From positions 1-10,000 of the forward strand of contig JAIWNQ010000012.1 of assembly GCA_020216745.1 (NCBI GenBank): a DNA stretch of 10,000 nucleotides, read 5' to 3'. Both the position numbers and the translations under genes were made by a program. This document shows positions 1 to 7,505 of this stretch, one piece after another. The notes under the pieces were generated by a model. The model searched no databases and was not told where the DNA came from. It worked only from the letters and a program-made list of their open reading frames with translations. The stretch is from Candidatus Hydrogenedens sp. GTDB taxonomy: Bacteria; Hydrogenedentota; Hydrogenedentia; Hydrogenedentales; Hydrogenedentaceae. Position 1 is the stretch's first letter, and every line of letters begins with the position of its first letter.

Positions 1-574
1 CTGCAAGGTTAGACAGGTCTTCTGCAATTGACTTAACTTCATTATGTTCTACTATATCACGGGTAGTGATTCTTAGCAATGCCTTCTTATGACACTGGCG
101 AAGATATATCATGATTTTTCTTAAATTCCAATTATTTGCAGATATAAATTGATTGTTTTGGAGATAATTTATAATGTCAGAATTAGAGGTTAGCAGAGTA
201 GAGTCCCACCCTAAATAAAGTAACCATTCATCTTTAGTGAGTGCACGTGAAAGATGAGGTGATAATAAAATCTCATCAGCATAGTCTGGATGTTTAATAA
301 GGGTATCGGTAAGAAAAGGACTTTGAGAAAATATCCTTTCAAAAAATCGGAGGTACTTTGGTGTCTCGAGATATTTAGCGATATAAGTTTCAATAGGTGC
401 TGGCACATTCTTTAAGAACTGAGTAAATGCAACAATAACACGCTCAGGATTAGAACTTTCACTAAGAAGCAATTCTAACTTCGTTTGCCATTCTTGAATA
501 GGAATTGATTTCAAATAGTTTAAATCTTCTTTAACACTTTCCGACAGTCTGTTGTAAAAGTCTCTATGTTCCAT
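1..574 (-). CDS. glnE: Bifunctional glutamine synthetase adenylyltransferase/deadenylyltransferase, N-terminal part (runs off left edge)
   Basis: GlnE adenylylates and deadenylylates glutamine synthetase in response to PII, turning ammonia assimilation down or up in the cytoplasm. I translated 191 codons from the ATG at 574-572; the rest lies left of the window. The visible part has the family's N-terminal signatures: a segment reading FSQSPFL, then LIKHPDYADEIL at residues 92-103, then LRQCHKKALLRITTRD at 158-173, followed by a DLSNLA motif at 186-191. This is the usual order HPDY, LR...RI..RD, DLS.LAE. Full-length family members are around 900-1000 residues, so only about a fifth is present. 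The catalytic nucleotidyltransferase motifs are outside the window, so activity cannot be judged. The start lies 4 nt after the glycerate kinase stop, with no strong Shine-Dalgarno sequence nearby (a GAAGAG at 587-592 is rather distant), so translational coupling is likely. The identification rests on motifs I recognise, not on an alignment. Confidence 0.85.
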   Translation of the reverse strand, partial: MEHRDFYNRLSESVKEDLNYLKSIPIQEWQTKLELLLSESSNPERVIVAFTQFLKNVPAPIETYIAKYLETPKYLRFFERIFSQSPFLTDTLIKHPDYADEILLSPHLSRALTKDEWLLYLGWDSTLLTSNSDIINYLQNNQFISANNWNLRKIMIYLRQCHKKALLRITTRDIVEHNEVKSIAEDLSNLA

Positions 575-578
575 ATTA

Positions 579-1751
579 TTAATCTGCTCTTCTTATTCCT
601 GTCTTATGATTGTAATGAAACAGTTTTGCTATTTGTTGGCTTGTCCGTTGGAGATTAATCGAGGTATTTTTTAGGAGTTCTTCTTTTGATGTTTCTCCAG
701 CAGAAATAGGGAAAACAATAACATTTCCCTTGGACAAACAAATCTCCCAACCTTTACCTAATGTGCCAACAAGGATTATCACTGGTTTGTCGTGTAGTTT
801 GGCAAGATGAATCATCTCACCAACAACTTTACCTGAAAAACTTTGATAATCTAATTGTCCTTCCCCAGTGATAACCAAATCAACAGAAGCAACCTTTTCG
901 GACAAATTACTGGCTTGGGCTATCCATTGGAACCCTGGAATAAATTTTCCAAAAGCAAAAGCGAATAGAGCACCTCCCATTCCACCAGCGGAACCGCTCC
1001 CTGGTTGTTTTTGCACATCTATCTTCATATCTCGCTTTATAATGCATGCAAAGTGTTTAAGGGCTCTGTCTATAATAGGGCACAATTCCTTTCTCAATCC
1101 TTTCTGTGGACCATAAACAAATGTGGCACCGTGAGAACCATAATAAGGGTTCTTGACATCGCTCGCTATGATGATGGCTGTGTTTTTAATTTGTTCACCA
1201 TAAATACTGCTTTTTATACATGCAAGATTTTGAAGGTCCAGAGGACCTCTTCCGATAGGCTTTCCATCAAAGTTCAGAAGCTGATATCCTAATGCCTGAG
1301 CAATTCCTGCACCACCATCATTAACTCCAGACCCCCCTAAACCCAGAACAACCTGTTTTGCACCTTTCTGAATAGCATTCAGAATAACTTCACCTACACC
1401 ATAACTGGTAAACTTCTCAGGTGTGCGATTTTCAGGTGGGACAAGATGAAGCCCAACAACGCTCGCAGTCTCTATAATAGCTACCTTTTGTTTGGGAAGC
1501 CAACCATATCTGATTTTTCTCTTTTTACCTGTTAAATCTGCAACCGTTGTCGATAAATATTGCATGTTTAAACTCATAGATACCGCATCTAAAAAACCTT
1601 CCCCTCCATCTGAGATAGGACATGTAATCAATTGACTGGTAGGATAAGCCTTCTTCCAGCCCTTAACAATATACTTAGCTACCTCGGTTGTATTTAAGGA
1701 CTCCTTAAATGAGTCTGGAGCAACAAGAACTTTTAACTCTTCTGGTCTCAT
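579..1751 (-). CDS. Glycerate kinase (GarK/GlxK family)
   Basis: This cytoplasmic kinase phosphorylates D-glycerate with ATP. The family most often yields 2-phosphoglycerate, linking glyoxylate, serine or sugar-acid breakdown to lower glycolysis. At 390 residues it has the usual family length. Family motifs appear in order: APDSFKESL (11-19), PISDGGEG (45-52), GLGGSGVNDGG (137-147), DVKNPYYGSHGATFVYGPQKG (around 198-218), PGSGSAGGMGGAL (250-262) and DLVITGEGQLDYQSFSGK (291-308). No key motif is missing. The ATG at 1751-1749 is preceded by AGGAAGG with a 4-nt gap, and the APDSFK motif sits close to the N-terminus as expected. It is the first gene of a minus-strand pair with glnE. That neighbour gives no obvious metabolic link, so the pairing may be only transcriptional. 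Family assignment is firm, but whether the product is 2- or 3-phosphoglycerate cannot be read from the sequence. Confidence 0.95.
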   Translation of the reverse strand: MRPEELKVLVAPDSFKESLNTTEVAKYIVKGWKKAYPTSQLITCPISDGGEGFLDAVSMSLNMQYLSTTVADLTGKKRKIRYGWLPKQKVAIIETASVVGLHLVPPENRTPEKFTSYGVGEVILNAIQKGAKQVVLGLGGSGVNDGGAGIAQALGYQLLNFDGKPIGRGPLDLQNLACIKSSIYGEQIKNTAIIIASDVKNPYYGSHGATFVYGPQKGLRKELCPIIDRALKHFACIIKRDMKIDVQKQPGSGSAGGMGGALFAFAFGKFIPGFQWIAQASNLSEKVASVDLVITGEGQLDYQSFSGKVVGEMIHLAKLHDKPVIILVGTLGKGWEICLSKGNVIVFPISAGETSKEELLKNTSINLQRTSQQIAKLFHYNHKTGIRRAD

Positions 1752-1755
1752 TTTA

Positions 1756-1762
1756 CCTTCCT
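1756..1762 (-). promoter_or_regulatory. Ribosome binding site of glycerate kinase
   Basis: AGGAAGG on the minus strand lies 4 nt before the ATG at 1751-1749. It is a good Shine-Dalgarno match with a slightly short spacer, and it supports the chosen start. Confidence 0.6.
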
Positions 1763-1779
1763 ATCCATATTAAACAAGT

Positions 1780-1807
1780 ATATTATTACAGACCTCTACA
1801 ATGTAAA
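1780..1807 (-). promoter_or_regulatory. Candidate promoter for glycerate kinase-glnE
   Basis: On the minus strand TTTACA (1807-1802, five of six bases matching the sigma-70 -35) is followed after 16 nt by TAATAT (1785-1780, four of six matching the -10). An alternative -10, TATACT, overlaps at 1782-1777 but needs a 19-nt spacer. The position suits a short leader to the ATG at 1751. In such AT-rich DNA a match of this quality can arise by chance. Confidence 0.3.
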
Positions 1808-1840
1808 AGTAATCTCATCTTCATCTCAGAAAAATTCAAT

Positions 1841-1869
1841 TTCAAGAGGATATTAAAATATGATATAAT
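1841..1869 (+). promoter_or_regulatory. Candidate sigma-70-type promoter for greA-carB
   Basis: A perfect TATAAT lies at 1864-1869, with TTCAAG at 1841-1846 exactly 17 nt upstream (three of six -35 bases). Predicted transcription would begin near 1876 and give a leader of about 70 nt before the greA ATG at 1949. It is the best -10 in this divergent gap. The weak -35 lowers confidence. Confidence 0.5.
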
Positions 1870-1948
1870 CCTTCCAATTTAAATAATAAAAAAATGAGAA
1901 ACTACGTTTTGGGCGTCTCGTTAATCTTCAAAAGTATTGGAAACGTAT

Positions 1949-2422
1949 ATGGAACCAATTTATATTACAGAAGAAGGCTTACAAAAGTTACGAGAAGAAT
2001 TAGCAGAATTAAATAAACAAAAGATTAAGTTAGCTGAAGTAATTGCGTATGCCCGTTCTTTAGGGGATTTGAGTGAAAATGCAGAATATCATACCGCTAA
2101 ACACGAACAGGGATTATTAATGGCAAAAATTAACGACCTTGAAGATAAAATTGCACGGGCAGTTATTATTGATTCAACACAAATAGACACCTCTGAAGTA
2201 CGATTGGGAGTAAGTGTTCGCGTGTTAAATGAGAAATTAGGCAAGGAGATTATATATACAATCGTAAGCCCAGTAGAATCGGATTTATCAGCAGGTAAGT
2301 TGTCAACGCAATCCCCTGTTGGGCAGGCATTATTAGGAAAAAAAGTTGGAGATGTAATCGAAGTTCAAGTTCCTGCGGGGACATTAAAACTCAAAATTCT
2401 TGAAATTTTACCTTCATCATAA
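1949..2422 (+). CDS. greA: Transcription elongation factor GreA
   Basis: GreA enters the secondary channel of backtracked RNA polymerase and stimulates cleavage of the extruded RNA 3' end, releasing stalled complexes. With the ATG at 1949 the protein has 157 residues, against 158 in E. coli, and begins [14 protein letters not shown] as family members do. Residues 1 to about 75 form the N-terminal coiled-coil hairpin. Its tip carries [13 protein letters not shown], with the catalytic acidic pair at D40 and E43 (D41 and E44 in E. coli). The C-terminal FKBP-like domain ends with [18 protein letters not shown] and PAGTLKLKI. An in-frame TTG at 1937 would add METY, but it has no Shine-Dalgarno sequence and the extension is not typical of the family. 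The ATG itself has only a weak GGAA (1939-1942). carB follows 19 nt downstream, which implies one transcript. Confidence 0.96.
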   Translation: MEPIYITEEGLQKLREELAELNKQKIKLAEVIAYARSLGDLSENAEYHTAKHEQGLLMAKINDLEDKIARAVIIDSTQIDTSEVRLGVSVRVLNEKLGKEIIYTIVSPVESDLSAGKLSTQSPVGQALLGKKVGDVIEVQVPAGTLKLKILEILPSS

Positions 2423-2428
2423 ATCGTT

Positions 2429-2433
2429 AAGGA
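2429..2433 (+). promoter_or_regulatory. Ribosome binding site of carB
   Basis: AAGGA lies 8 nt before the ATG at 2442. It fixes the carB start there, not at the in-frame TTG at 2400, which lies inside greA. Confidence 0.7.
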
Positions 2434-2441
2434 ACTATTAT

Positions 2442-5400
2442 ATGCCCAAAAGGACAGACATTAAGAAGATAATGATTATAGGCTCAGGTCCTATTATTAT
2501 CGGACAGGCATGTGAATTTGATTATTCTGGAACCCAAGCCTGCAAAGCCCTTCGTGAAGAAGGCTATGAGGTGATATTGGTCAATAGTAATCCAGCGACT
2601 ATAATGACAGACCCAGAAATGGCTGACTCTACATATATAGAACCTTTAACTGTCCCATTCCTTGAAAAGATAATTAAACAAGAGAAACCAGATGCATTAC
2701 TTCCAACGGTAGGGGGACAAACAGGGCTTAATCTTTCTGTAGCATTGGCAGATGCAGGAATCCTCGAAAAATATGGGGTTCGGATGATAGGAGCTAACGC
2801 ACAAACCATCAGGAAAGCAGAAGACCGTGGTTTGTTTAAGGAAGCAATGCTCCATTGTGGATTAGAAGTTCCACGTAGTAAGGTTATTCATCATCTCGAT
2901 GAAGCAATGGAATTCGGAGCAGAAATTAATTACTCCGCGGTGATTCGTCCTGCATTCACATTAGGTGGGACAGGTGCAGGATTATCTTTCAACAAAGATG
3001 AGTATATATCAGCAATCCAAAAAGGATTGGAAGCCAGCCCAATTCATGAGGTTCTGGTAGAAGAGTCTGTTATCGGTTGGAAAGAATATGAATTAGAAGT
3101 AATGCGGGACTTGAAAGATAATGTGGTAATTGTATGCCCAATCGAAAATGTAGACCCGATGGGTGTCCATACAGGAGATAGTGTAACCGTAGCACCTGCT
3201 CAGACCTTGACAGATAAAGAATATCAAATTATGAGGAATGCGGCGATTGCTATCATGCGTGAGATTGGAGTAGATACAGGCGGGTCAAATGTTCAGTTCG
3301 CTATACATCCACAAACAGGACGGATGGTTGTAATTGAGATGAATCCTCGCGTGTCGCGGAGTTCTGCGTTGGCTTCTAAGGCAACAGGGTTTCCAATTGC
3401 GAAAATAGCTGCGAAATTAGCTGTCGGTTATACTCTGGATGAAATACCAAACGATATCACAAAAGAAACGCCAGCATGTTTTGAACCAACTATCGATTAT
3501 GTGGTCACTAAAATACCGCGTTGGGCTTTTGAAAAATTCTCTGGTGCGGAACCAATATTAACAGTACAAATGAAAAGCGTCGGCGAAACAATGAGCATCG
3601 GCAGAACATTTAAGGAATCTCTCCAAAAAGCCATTCGCGGGCTGGAAATTGGTAGATTTGGTTTTGGTGGTGATGGAAAAGCAAAACCTCTAACAAAAGA
3701 ACCATATTCACAGGCAGAAAAAAATGCTCTTCTGCGAGCTCTGAGAACTCCTTCACCACATCGCTATCTTCATCTTGCGGAAGCGATTCGCCTCGGGGCG
3801 ACCGTAGAAGAATTGCATGAAATAACAAAAATCGACCCATGGTTCATTCGGCAGATGGAAGAAATTGTAGAGGAGGAAAAGAATCTTATTGAATTATCAT
3901 CTGAAGTACATGCTCACATAAACACAAAGAATACTACCAAAAAAGAAATCATAACGAAGAAAATAAAAAGAGCAAAACAATACGGTTTCTCTGACTTTCA
4001 ATTGGCAAGGTATTGGAAGTCAAGTGAGTTAGATGTTCGGAATTTGCGAAAGGAACTCGGTATTATTCCAACATATCGACTTATAGATACATGTGCTGGT
4101 GAGTTTGAGGCATATACTCCCTACTATTATTCCACCTATGAAGATGAAGACGAAGTACGACTTGCAGATAAACCGCGGATAATCATTTTAGGAGGTGGTC
4201 CCAACCGAATAGGTCAGGGGATTGAGTTCGATTACTGTTGTGTACATGCTGTTTTTGCTCTTAGAGATGCAGGTTATGAAACCATTATGGTTAATTGCAA
4301 TCCAGAAACAGTCTCCACTGACTATGACACATCAGACCGCTTATTTTTTGAGCCAGTTACTTTTGAAGATGTAATGAACATTATTGAACGGGTTCAGCCT
4401 GAGGGAGTTATTGTCCAATTTGGGGGACAAACACCTTTAAATATAGCCCAGCAATTAGAAAAAGCTGGTGCTCCTATTATCGGAACCTCTCCTTGGAATA
4501 TTGCACGCGCGGAAGACCGAAAACTCTTCCGTGAGGTTGTCGAAAAATTGAACCTACTCCAACCAGAAAATGATACCGCCCGTTCATTTGAAGAGGCTCT
4601 GCAAATTGCAGAGAGAATTGGCTATCCAGTTGTGGTAAGACCTTCCTTCGTTTTAGGTGGTCGTGCTATGGAAATTGTGTATGATGCAGAGGCTCTCCAA
4701 AGATATATGGAGTTCGCAGTAGAAGCATCACCTGAACACCCAATATTAATTGATAAATTTTTAGAGGATGCTATTGAAATCGACGTGGATGCCATCGCAG
4801 ATAAAGAACAAGTCATCATTGGTGGGGTTATGCAACATATTGAAGAAGCTGGTATACATTCTGGTGATAGTGCCTGCATTCTGCCTCCATACGACCTACC
4901 TTACGATATTGTAGAGGTTATCAAAGAGCAAACCCGAGCTCTGGCACGAGAATTAGAAGTACGAGGGCTTATGAATGTTCAATATGCGGTAAAAGACCGA
5001 AAAGTATATCTTTTAGAAGTTAATCCACGTGCATCACGAACAATACCGTTTGTAAGTAAAGCAGTTGGAGTTCCCCTTGCCAAACTCGCTGCTTTAGTCA
5101 TGGTAGGAAAACGACTATCTGACATGGGGCTCACCAAAGACCCTGAACCACAATATATCTCCGCAAAAGAAGTCGTTTTACCTTTTATCAAATTCCCAGG
5201 CGTAGATATTGTTCTTGGACCTGAAATGAGAAGTACTGGGGAAGTTATGGGAATTGATAAAAACATGGGACTTGCCTATGCAAAAAGTCAAATCGCCGCA
5301 GGGAACAGCATCCCATTAGAAGGAACTATTTTTATCAGTTTAAACGACCACGACAAAAAAAATATAGGCTCTGTAGCTAAAGATTTATACGAATTAGGAT

Positions 5401-5741
5401 TTAAATTCATTGCAACAAAAGGAACCGCATCTGTATTACGCTCTCAAGGTATCGATGTTGCAGAAGTATTCAAGGTCGGAGAAGGTAGACCGAACGTATT
5501 GGATTGTATTATTAATGGCTACATCAACTGGATTATCAACACACCAAAGGGAAAATCTTCAAAGGACGATGAAGTTATTATCCGTAGAAAAGCATTAGAA
5601 AATAATATCCCAACAATGACAACACTTGCAGCTGCAAGAGCAGCAGTTCAAGCATTACGCGAAATGAAAAAAGGCACTATGGATATTTTATCTATCCAAA
5701 AATACCACAGCCTAACAGGAATAAAAATAAAAACGAGGTAA
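2442..5741 (+). CDS. carB: Carbamoyl-phosphate synthase large subunit
   Basis: CarB makes carbamoyl phosphate from bicarbonate, two ATP and ammonia, which CarA tunnels in from glutamine. The product feeds pyrimidine and arginine synthesis. From the ATG at 2442 it has 1099 residues (E. coli 1073). The N-terminal half (about 1-400) starts [21 protein letters not shown] and includes [13 protein letters not shown] (168-180) and [20 protein letters not shown] (297-316). The oligomerisation domain (about 400-555) contains a Lys-rich stretch near 494-512 that looks roughly a dozen residues longer than in E. coli. The second synthetase half (about 575-935) repeats the ATP-grasp signatures: [31 protein letters not shown] (730-742) and [18 protein letters not shown] (857-874). 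The C-terminal MGS-like allosteric domain (about 955-1099) has ATKGTASVL (991-999) and [11 protein letters not shown]. No catalytic motif looks lost. No carA is visible in the window, so CarA must be encoded elsewhere. It is the second gene of the greA unit. Confidence 0.98.
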   Translation: MPKRTDIKKIMIIGSGPIIIGQACEFDYSGTQACKALREEGYEVILVNSNPATIMTDPEMADSTYIEPLTVPFLEKIIKQEKPDALLPTVGGQTGLNLSVALADAGILEKYGVRMIGANAQTIRKAEDRGLFKEAMLHCGLEVPRSKVIHHLDEAMEFGAEINYSAVIRPAFTLGGTGAGLSFNKDEYISAIQKGLEASPIHEVLVEESVIGWKEYELEVMRDLKDNVVIVCPIENVDPMGVHTGDSVTVAPAQTLTDKEYQIMRNAAIAIMREIGVDTGGSNVQFAIHPQTGRMVVIEMNPRVSRSSALASKATGFPIAKIAAKLAVGYTLDEIPNDITKETPACFEPTIDYVVTKIPRWAFEKFSGAEPILTVQMKSVGETMSIGRTFKESLQKAIRGLEIGRFGFGGDGKAKPLTKEPYSQAEKNALLRALRTPSPHRYLHLAEAIRLGATVEELHEITKIDPWFIRQMEEIVEEEKNLIELSSEVHAHINTKNTTKKEIITKKIKRAKQYGFSDFQLARYWKSSELDVRNLRKELGIIPTYRLIDTCAGEFEAYTPYYYSTYEDEDEVRLADKPRIIILGGGPNRIGQGIEFDYCCVHAVFALRDAGYETIMVNCNPETVSTDYDTSDRLFFEPVTFEDVMNIIERVQPEGVIVQFGGQTPLNIAQQLEKAGAPIIGTSPWNIARAEDRKLFREVVEKLNLLQPENDTARSFEEALQIAERIGYPVVVRPSFVLGGRAMEIVYDAEALQRYMEFAVEASPEHPILIDKFLEDAIEIDVDAIADKEQVIIGGVMQHIEEAGIHSGDSACILPPYDLPYDIVEVIKEQTRALARELEVRGLMNVQYAVKDRKVYLLEVNPRASRTIPFVSKAVGVPLAKLAALVMVGKRLSDMGLTKDPEPQYISAKEVVLPFIKFPGVDIVLGPEMRSTGEVMGIDKNMGLAYAKSQIAAGNSIPLEGTIFISLNDHDKKNIGSVAKDLYELGFKFIATKGTASVLRSQGIDVAEVFKVGEGRPNVLDCIINGYINWIINTPKGKSSKDDEVIIRRKALENNIPTMTTLAAARAAVQALREMKKGTMDILSIQKYHSLTGIKIKTR

Positions 5742-5881
5742 CTCCCTCTCTCTTAATGCCCTCTTAACTCATTTATTTTTCATTCTTTACTTTTTTTGGA
5801 ATATGCAGGTTTCTTTCATGAATTATCTCTATAACTAATGAATTTATGTATATATTGAAACAAAAAATGTTAGCGGAACGT

Positions 5882-5911
5882 TTTACATGATAGAATTATA
5901 ATGTTGATAAT
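5882..5911 (+). promoter_or_regulatory. Candidate promoter for the pseudopilin-like lipoprotein
   Basis: TTTACA (5882-5887) and GATAAT (5906-5911) each match the sigma-70 consensus at five of six positions and are 18 nt apart. Transcription would start near 5918, only about six bases before the ATG at 5924 but well placed for the ATG at 5942. A perfect TATAAT at 5897-5902 overlaps the spacer but has no matching -35. The rest of the 5742-5941 spacer is T-rich. I saw no stable hairpin before a T run that would make a carB terminator. Confidence 0.4.
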
Positions 5912-5928
5912 TACATAGAATTAATGAT

Positions 5929-5933
5929 AAAGG
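5929..5933 (+). promoter_or_regulatory. Ribosome binding site that decides the lipoprotein start
   Basis: AAAGG lies 8 nt upstream of the ATG at 5942. The upstream in-frame ATG at 5924 has no comparable site, and this AAAGG falls inside its first codons, so 5942 is preferred. Confidence 0.6.
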
Positions 5934-5941
5934 TTTTTACC

Positions 5942-6691
5942 ATGAGACCAAAAACAGTGCTTTTTATAATGGCTATTCCCTCTTGTTTTTTATTGCTATT
6001 TTCAGGGTGTGGAGTTGAGTTGTTGACAACAACAGCAATACAAGGGGAACTTCAAGCACAGCAGTTAAAAAGTATGCAGAAACAGGTACAAGGCATTGCA
6101 AACCAAACAGGCAAAATAAACCTTGAACGAGCAATTCAAACATTTCAAGCGGAAAACGGTAGGTATCCGAAATCGTTAGATGAATTGGTACCTCAATATT
6201 TACCTTCGTTACCACAGCCGTCTGGGGATAGTTTGTATAGTTTTGACCCTTCTACTGGGCAAATTATCACAGTTCCTGCGGGTATTGAACCTGCTGACCT
6301 TCGAAAGTTAGAGCAAATTAAGTTTGCAGTATTACAATATGCATACACAACGGGATATTACCCCACAAATCTTGACATGCTTTATCCGACATATCTTTCA
6401 TTTCTACCGAAAACTTCGAGTGGTGAAGCCTTTGTATATAACCCACAGACAGGGGCTGTGATGCATCCAAAACAAACGTCAGGAATGCCAAACACTATTC
6501 CATCTGGAAATCCTGTACCTATTAATTCTCCAGTGTCTCCTGTGACCGGAGGGATTGCAATTCAGCAACAGTTAAATGGTATGACTAACTCGTCAGGTGC
6601 GGTAGGTTCATACTCGCGTCAATCAGTCCAAAATATTCAAAATGATTACTCAAACAAACAAAATAAAGTGATGGACGATTTAGGTTTATAA
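5942..6691 (+). CDS. Predicted lipoprotein with two tandem pseudopilin C-terminus-like modules
   Basis: The function is not known. The protein has 249 residues from the ATG at 5942. It starts MRPK, then a hydrophobic stretch, and ends a lipoprotein signal at LFSGC with the lipidated cysteine at residue 23, so it should be anchored in the envelope. A polar, Gln-rich, possibly helical linker follows (about 24-58). Then come two related segments, residues 59-108 and 124-173, each with the pattern: short helix, YP at the middle, L.D.L, YL..LP, S.G, an aromatic before D/N-P, then TG. Ungapped hand alignment gives 16 identities in 50. The pattern resembles the globular end of type II secretion major pseudopilins (GspG: YPtt, YL..LP, G..Y.Y), but the methylated N-terminal pilin helix is replaced by a lipid anchor. 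The tail, about 174-249, is rich in Pro, Ser, Asn and Gln and looks disordered. It is probably monocistronic, convergent with the next gene and 34 nt from it. The reading frame and lipobox are firm; the pseudopilin likeness is by eye. Confidence 0.75.
   Translation: MRPKTVLFIMAIPSCFLLLFSGCGVELLTTTAIQGELQAQQLKSMQKQVQGIANQTGKINLERAIQTFQAENGRYPKSLDELVPQYLPSLPQPSGDSLYSFDPSTGQIITVPAGIEPADLRKLEQIKFAVLQYAYTTGYYPTNLDMLYPTYLSFLPKTSSGEAFVYNPQTGAVMHPKQTSGMPNTIPSGNPVPINSPVSPVTGGIAIQQQLNGMTNSSGAVGSYSRQSVQNIQNDYSNKQNKVMDDLGL
6116..6460 (+). repeat. Tandem duplication inside the lipoprotein (two about 50-residue modules)
   Basis: Copy 1 is encoded by 6116-6265 and copy 2 by 6311-6460, with a 15-residue linker. 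Shared positions include A, G, YP, L-D-L, P, YL, LP, S, P and TG. The copies have diverged too far to be seen readily as a DNA repeat, so the duplication is old. Confidence 0.6.
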
Positions 6692-6725
6692 TTCGGTAAG
6701 AGGGATATTTTGTTGTTAGAATGTG

Positions 6726-7439
6726 TTAAAGTACAAGGGTACGGAGAATATTTAGTTTCATCCCCTTGTAAGCGGTACCTGAGTTATGGAATGTTATGCC
6801 TTTATAACGGAAATTTCGCAAAGGCACATGAGTATGTCCAAAATAGACCTCGGTAATACCCGAATTTTTTCCCAATGCAAGGTCTTCAAGATACCATAAT
6901 AAATTTCGTGCTGTGCGACGGCGTCGAAAATATAGTCGAGATACAACAACATGTGTTTTCATTTGGACAGCAACATCATAAATCTGATTTAGAAAAGCAT
7001 CGTTCCGTGTTGGCTTATGTTCCCAACGGGCTCGATATTTTTGTAATTGACTGTGTCTCATCTTACGGATAGACGCATCTCCATGAAGAAAAACGATATT
7101 CCCTATTCTTAAATAATAAGGGTGCCACGAAAAGTTAGGAAGTTCATTTTCTAATTGAGTTAATAACTGGCAAAATTGTCGATGATGGTCATGATTGCCT
7201 AAATTTAGGTGTATCTGGCATTTTGGATTTTTAAGAACAATGCTTCGCAAGAATTGAACAGCTTGCTGGAAAACATCGTTTGCCTTCTCTTCATTTGCCC
7301 AGCGGAAATCGAAGGTATCTCCATTGAAAACAAATATATCAGATGATTGTATTGCTTCTTCAATTGCAGATAGTTTCTTTTCCCAATTTGAGCGAGAACA
7401 AAAAATATGTAAATCAGAAACGACGGATATTCTTTTCAT
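6726..7439 (-). CDS. Calcineurin-like metallophosphoesterase, LpxH-like
   Basis: This is a predicted two-metal phosphoesterase of 237 residues. All five family motifs are present: SDLH (D9, H11), NGD (D41), GNHD (N82, H83, D84), LHGD (H119) and GHTH (H202, H204). The spacing of these metal ligands follows closely that of LpxH, the UDP-2,3-diacylglucosamine hydrolase of lipid A synthesis (D8, H10, D41, N79, H114, H195, H197), and the overall length is similar. An insertion between motifs four and five holds a strongly basic patch FRRRRTAR (171-178), compatible with the lid region of LpxH-like enzymes. Against LpxH proper, the third motif is GNHD where proteobacterial LpxH has GNRD; the substrate may therefore be different. 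The ATG at 7439-7437 fits because SDLH lies right at the N-terminus, but there is no Shine-Dalgarno sequence before it. No other lipid A genes are in the window. Superfamily is firm, substrate is open. Confidence 0.88.
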   Translation of the reverse strand: MKRISVVSDLHIFCSRSNWEKKLSAIEEAIQSSDIFVFNGDTFDFRWANEEKANDVFQQAVQFLRSIVLKNPKCQIHLNLGNHDHHRQFCQLLTQLENELPNFSWHPYYLRIGNIVFLHGDASIRKMRHSQLQKYRARWEHKPTRNDAFLNQIYDVAVQMKTHVVVSRLYFRRRRTARNLLWYLEDLALGKNSGITEVYFGHTHVPLRNFRYKGITFHNSGTAYKGMKLNILRTLVL

Positions 7440-7471
7440 AGGTGGATAACTTATTGTATGATATATGTTAA

Positions 7472-7479
7472 ATTATAAA
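7472..7479. promoter_or_regulatory. Candidate bidirectional -10 element in the divergent gap
   Basis: The 66-bp gap between the phosphoesterase and the repeat lipoprotein contains TATAAA on the plus strand (7474-7479) overlapping a perfect TATAAT on the minus strand (7477-7472). Starts about 7 nt downstream of each would give leaders of roughly 20 nt (plus) and 26 nt (minus). Neither direction has a good -35 at the normal distance, which limits confidence. Confidence 0.35.
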
Positions 7480-7492
7480 AGATATTCAAGTG

Positions 7493-7497
7493 AAGGA
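7493..7497 (+). promoter_or_regulatory. Ribosome binding site of the repeat lipoprotein
   Basis: AAGGA lies 8 nt before the GTG at 7506. An ATG at 7504 is also within reach, but its second codon is TGA, so the GTG must be the working start. An in-frame TAA at 7500-7502 rules out anything further upstream. Confidence 0.65.
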
Positions 7498-7505
7498 CAT
7501 AACAT

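Noticed and set aside
1005..1292. Plus-strand open frames of 80-95 codons opposite glycerate kinase
   Set aside because: They lie wholly antisense to a well-supported gene, show no recognisable domain and have no ribosome site. They are frame shadows.
1937..1948. TTG at 1937 as the greA start
   Set aside because: It adds METY before the usual GreA beginning and has no Shine-Dalgarno sequence. The ATG at 1949 gives the expected 157-residue length.
2400..2441. TTG at 2400 as the carB start
   Set aside because: It lies within greA. The ATG at 2442 has AAGGA 8 nt upstream and gives the normal CarB N-terminus.
5742..5815. Possible terminator after carB
   Set aside because: T runs and CT-rich direct repeats are present (CTCTTAA twice), but I find no stem longer than three or four base pairs before a T run.
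5924..5941. ATG at 5924 as the lipoprotein start
   Set aside because: The AAAGG at 5929-5933 serves the ATG at 5942, and the shorter form gives a normal-length lipoprotein signal. The likely promoter would leave almost no leader for 5924.
6692..6725. Bidirectional terminator in the convergent 34-bp gap
   Set aside because: No hairpin with flanking T and A runs is visible in this short gap.
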